A stretch of DNA of 10,396 nt from Planctomycetota bacterium (lineage in GTDB: Bacteria > Planctomycetota > UBA1135 > UBA2386): NCBI GenBank assembly GCA_020425885.1, contig JAGQRA010000569.1:1-10396 (forward strand), written 5' to 3'. A model generated the notes under the pieces. It was given only the letters and a program-made list of their open reading frames with translations, was not told the DNA's origin and ran no database searches. Position numbers and translations under genes: made by a program. This document shows positions 8,533-10,396 of the stretch, in pieces (position 1 is the first letter of the stretch; each line of letters opens with the position of its first letter).

Positions 8533-9687
8533 TCAGCCGCGCAGCCTTCGCGCCGCGGCGACGGTAGCCTCGAGCTTCGAGCGCGCGATCTCGACGCTGT
8601 TCACCGGGCGGTTCGAGAAGGTCGCGAAGCCGCAATCGGGATTGAGGAACAGCCGCTCGGGCGGGTAGACCTCGAGCGCGCGCTCGACGCTGTGCAGGAT
8701 CTCGTCCGCGGTCTCGATCCGTTCGGTGCGCGGGTTGACCACGCCGAGGCCGAGCTCCTTGCCCGCCAGGGCGATGACGTCGCCGGCGCGCTCGGTCGCG
8801 TACTCGAGCACGGTCTGGTCCACGGCCATGCGGTCGAGGTACGGGATCAGGGGATCGTAGCTGCCGCGCAGCAGCGTGCTCTCGTCCTGGCTCCAGTTGC
8901 CGCGGCAGACGTGCACGCCGACGCGCGCGCCACGGCTCGTGGAATCGAAGCCGGCGAGCACCCTGTTCATCAGGTCGACCGCGAACTCGAGCTCGGCGGT
9001 CGGGTCCTTGCTGGCGGCGAGGGCCGCGCACATGAAGGTGCGAGCCTGCCCCTGGGTGAACACGACCTCGGTCAGCACGGGTTCGTCGAACTGGATGAAG
9101 TCGACGCCGATCGCCAGCAGGTCCTCGACCTCGGCGCGCAGCACCTTCACGACCTCGTCGCCGACCTCCTCCTTGCTGTCGTAGACGCCGCGGCAGGCCT
9201 CGCGCACGAACATCGCGCGGGTCATCAGATACGGGCCCGGCAGCGGCACCTTGATCGGGCGCTCGGTGTGACGCCTCAGGAACTCGGCCTCGTGGCACGC
9301 CAGCGGCTTGGCGCGACGGATCCTGCCGGTGCAGGTCGCGTTGCTGATCGAGTAGGCCGGCACGTCGAGGGTCTGCAGGATGCGCTCGAAGCCGGCCTTG
9401 TCCTCGATGATCTCGAGCATCTCGGCCAGCGTCATCATCTCGACGCCGTCGAGCTTGTCGGCGACGAAGGAGAAGAACGAGTCGCGCCGCTGCTCGCCGT
9501 CGCTGACGATGTCGACGCCGACCTCCTCCTGGATGCGCAGCGCCTCGAGCACGGCGGCATCGGCCAGGGCCTCGAACTCGACCTCTGGCAGCAATCCGCG
9601 GCGCTTCTGCTTCTGCGCCCGCAGCAGCTCGGGCGACCGCGGCCAACTGCCGACGACGGTGACCGGGAACATCGGCAGCGGCCGCAC
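8533..9687 (-). CDS. Core MetE-like zinc-dependent methyltransferase (cobalamin-independent methionine synthase II family)
   Basis: 384 residues, corresponding only to the C-terminal catalytic barrel of MetE (full MetE is about 750 aa). Expected zinc ligands are present: His259 and Cys261 in 'GVHVCRGNW', Glu295 in 'QTVLEYATERAG', and Cys352 in 'LFLNPDCGFATF'. Other family motifs are 'TVVGSWPR' (10-17), 'GVDIVSDGEQRRD' (57-69), 'IKVPLPGPYLMTRAM' (145-159), 'FIQFDEPVLTEV' (198-208) and 'LGVVNPRTERIET' (314-326). The enzyme should activate a thiol and move a methyl or alkyl group to it; homocysteine is the default guess. The donor is unknown, because core-MetE proteins need not use methyltetrahydrofolate, and epoxyalkane:CoM transferases share the fold. 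The GTG start at 9687 is one base after the preceding stop and has GAGGG eight bases upstream (9696-9700); an in-frame ATG at 9672 is the alternative. Confidence 0.88.
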   Translation of the reverse strand: MRPLPMFPVTVVGSWPRSPELLRAQKQKRRGLLPEVEFEALADAAVLEALRIQEEVGVDIVSDGEQRRDSFFSFVADKLDGVEMMTLAEMLEIIEDKAGFERILQTLDVPAYSISNATCTGRIRRAKPLACHEAEFLRRHTERPIKVPLPGPYLMTRAMFVREACRGVYDSKEEVGDEVVKVLRAEVEDLLAIGVDFIQFDEPVLTEVVFTQGQARTFMCAALAASKDPTAELEFAVDLMNRVLAGFDSTSRGARVGVHVCRGNWSQDESTLLRGSYDPLIPYLDRMAVDQTVLEYATERAGDVIALAGKELGLGVVNPRTERIETADEILHSVERALEVYPPERLFLNPDCGFATFSNRPVNSVEIARSKLEATVAAARRLRG

Positions 9688-9688
9688 C

Positions 9689-10396
9689 TCAGGCGCCCTC
9701 GAAGAAGCCGAGGTGTTCGCACGAAGCGCCGAGCAGCTCGAAGCCGGTGGTGCGCCCGGGCTCCCACTTCTTCAGGCCCTCGAGGTCCATCATCTCCTTG
9801 TGCTGCGGATTGCCGTAGTCCATGGCGAACAGGGCGTCGAGGAACGCCTGCTCACGTTCGGCGGCGAACGACCCGGTCACGGTGAAGACGCAATGGTCGA
9901 ACAGGTCGGTGGTCGACAGGATCCGGTAGCGCGTGGTGTCGATGGTGCCGTCCTTCGTCCACGTGTCCCAGTTGAGGTCGAGCAGGCAGCTGGCGGCTAC
10001 CTCGCCGGCGTCGAGCGCGCGGAAGGCGTCGAGCTCGCCGCCGATGTGATCGCCGTGCTTGCCGACCAGGACGTCGAAGCGGCGCACGATGTAGCGACCG
10101 GCGGCCAACCCGGCGCGCCGCAGGTGCTCGCGCGGGATCAGCAGCGCCTGCGGCGAGTCCGCGGCGCCGAAGGCGATGGTGCGGCCCTCGAGTTCGGCCA
10201 CCGTGGCGATGCCCGAGTCGACCCGCGTGATGAGGTGCGAGCGGCGGTCGCGATCGGTGTCGCGCATCGCGATGGCGCGGCAGCTGCCACCCGAGCGCCG
10301 CTGCGAGTCGAGCCAGGCCAGCGGTGAGTTCCAGGCGATGTCGACGACGCCGTCGATCAGCGACTTCACCTGCAGCTCGTAGTTGGTGAAGTAGAC
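9689..10396 (-). CDS. PhnD-like ABC-transporter substrate-binding protein, C-terminal part (runs off right edge)
   Basis: The frame is open to the window edge. The visible 235 residues end with TGA at 9689-9691; the N-terminus and any signal peptide lie outside. It starts 'VYFTNYELQVKSLIDGVVDI', continues 'AWNSPLAWLDSQRR', and has 'VAELEGRTIAFGAADSPQAL' (domain-swap region of a two-lobed binding protein), 'GELDAFRALDAGEVAASCLL' and 'STTDLFDHCVFTV'. These fit the phosphate/phosphite/phosphonate-binding (PhnD, periplasmic binding protein type 2) family. Members bind phosphonates or phosphite, but homologues with other or unknown ligands are common, so the ligand is not assignable. No permease or ATPase gene lies downstream; they may be upstream, off the window, or absent. 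The coupling to the MetE-like gene suggests the captured solute or its product relates to methyl metabolism, which is inference. Confidence 0.82.
   Translation of the reverse strand, partial: VYFTNYELQVKSLIDGVVDIAWNSPLAWLDSQRRSGGSCRAIAMRDTDRDRRSHLITRVDSGIATVAELEGRTIAFGAADSPQALLIPREHLRRAGLAAGRYIVRRFDVLVGKHGDHIGGELDAFRALDAGEVAASCLLDLNWDTWTKDGTIDTTRYRILSTTDLFDHCVFTVTGSFAAEREQAFLDALFAMDYGNPQHKEMMDLEGLKKWEPGRTTGFELLGASCEHLGFFEGA
9696..9700 (-). promoter_or_regulatory. Shine-Dalgarno supporting the GTG start of the MetE-like gene
   Basis: GAGGG on the minus strand lies eight bases before the GTG at 9687, inside the last codons of the upstream gene. It favours the GTG over the ATG five codons later and supports translational coupling (stop, one base, start). 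Confidence 0.5.

Noticed and set aside
8404..9885. A 493-codon plus-strand open frame over the MetE-like gene
   Set aside because: Antisense to a protein with intact zinc ligands and family motifs. It spans several real gene boundaries and shows no motif of its own.

Overview
The window is GC-rich and gene-dense, with long spurious antisense reading frames, as expected of a high-GC bacterium. A planctomycete (Planctomycetota) is the best guess. This rests on an LVIVD/choice-of-anchor-B secreted protein ending in a C-terminal module I associate with that phylum (it ends near 'GPQGLAASEGMRFRV'), on large secreted proteins and lipoproteins, on an ECF sigma factor with the planctomycete-style 'DSEDATHDAILSAL' region 2, and on poorly conserved Shine-Dalgarno sites. 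This is inference; no rRNA or marker gene is present.

Left part. A minus-strand secreted repeat protein with a 47-residue beta-propeller-like repeat starts at 666 and runs off the left edge. A 429-bp gap (667-1095) follows. It holds a small coding-like minus frame (785-1018) and a cluster of short inverted and direct repeats. Next comes a plus-strand 743-aa secreted choice-of-anchor-B protein (1096-3327). It converges tail-to-tail, with a 30-bp gap, on a minus-strand ECF-type sigma factor (3358-4077).

Middle part. Divergent from the sigma factor is a probable 256-aa lipoprotein or secreted protein of unknown function (4233-5003). A 257-bp gap follows with two overlapping coding-like fragments in different frames, possibly a decayed or misread small gene. 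Then comes a 770-aa lipoprotein (5261-7573) with a 16-glycine linker and the architecture of PcRGLX/YetA-like (PL26-type) polysaccharide lyases: an N-terminal RIFT barrel and an alpha/alpha-toroid.

Right part. Three minus-strand genes form a likely operon, read from the right edge leftward: a PhnD-like periplasmic binding protein (partial, 9689-10396), a core-only MetE-like zinc methyltransferase (8533-9687) starting one base after the previous stop, and a class I SAM-dependent methyltransferase (7590-8471). The last converges on the lyase-like gene with a 16-bp gap.

The left and middle genes mostly build the exported or cell-surface layer, possibly including plant- or algal-glycan degradation. 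The right operon combines solute capture with one-carbon/methyl transfer. I see no tRNA, rRNA, CRISPR array, insertion sequence or defence system. The best leads are the core-MetE/PhnD-like operon and the two short coding-like remnants.
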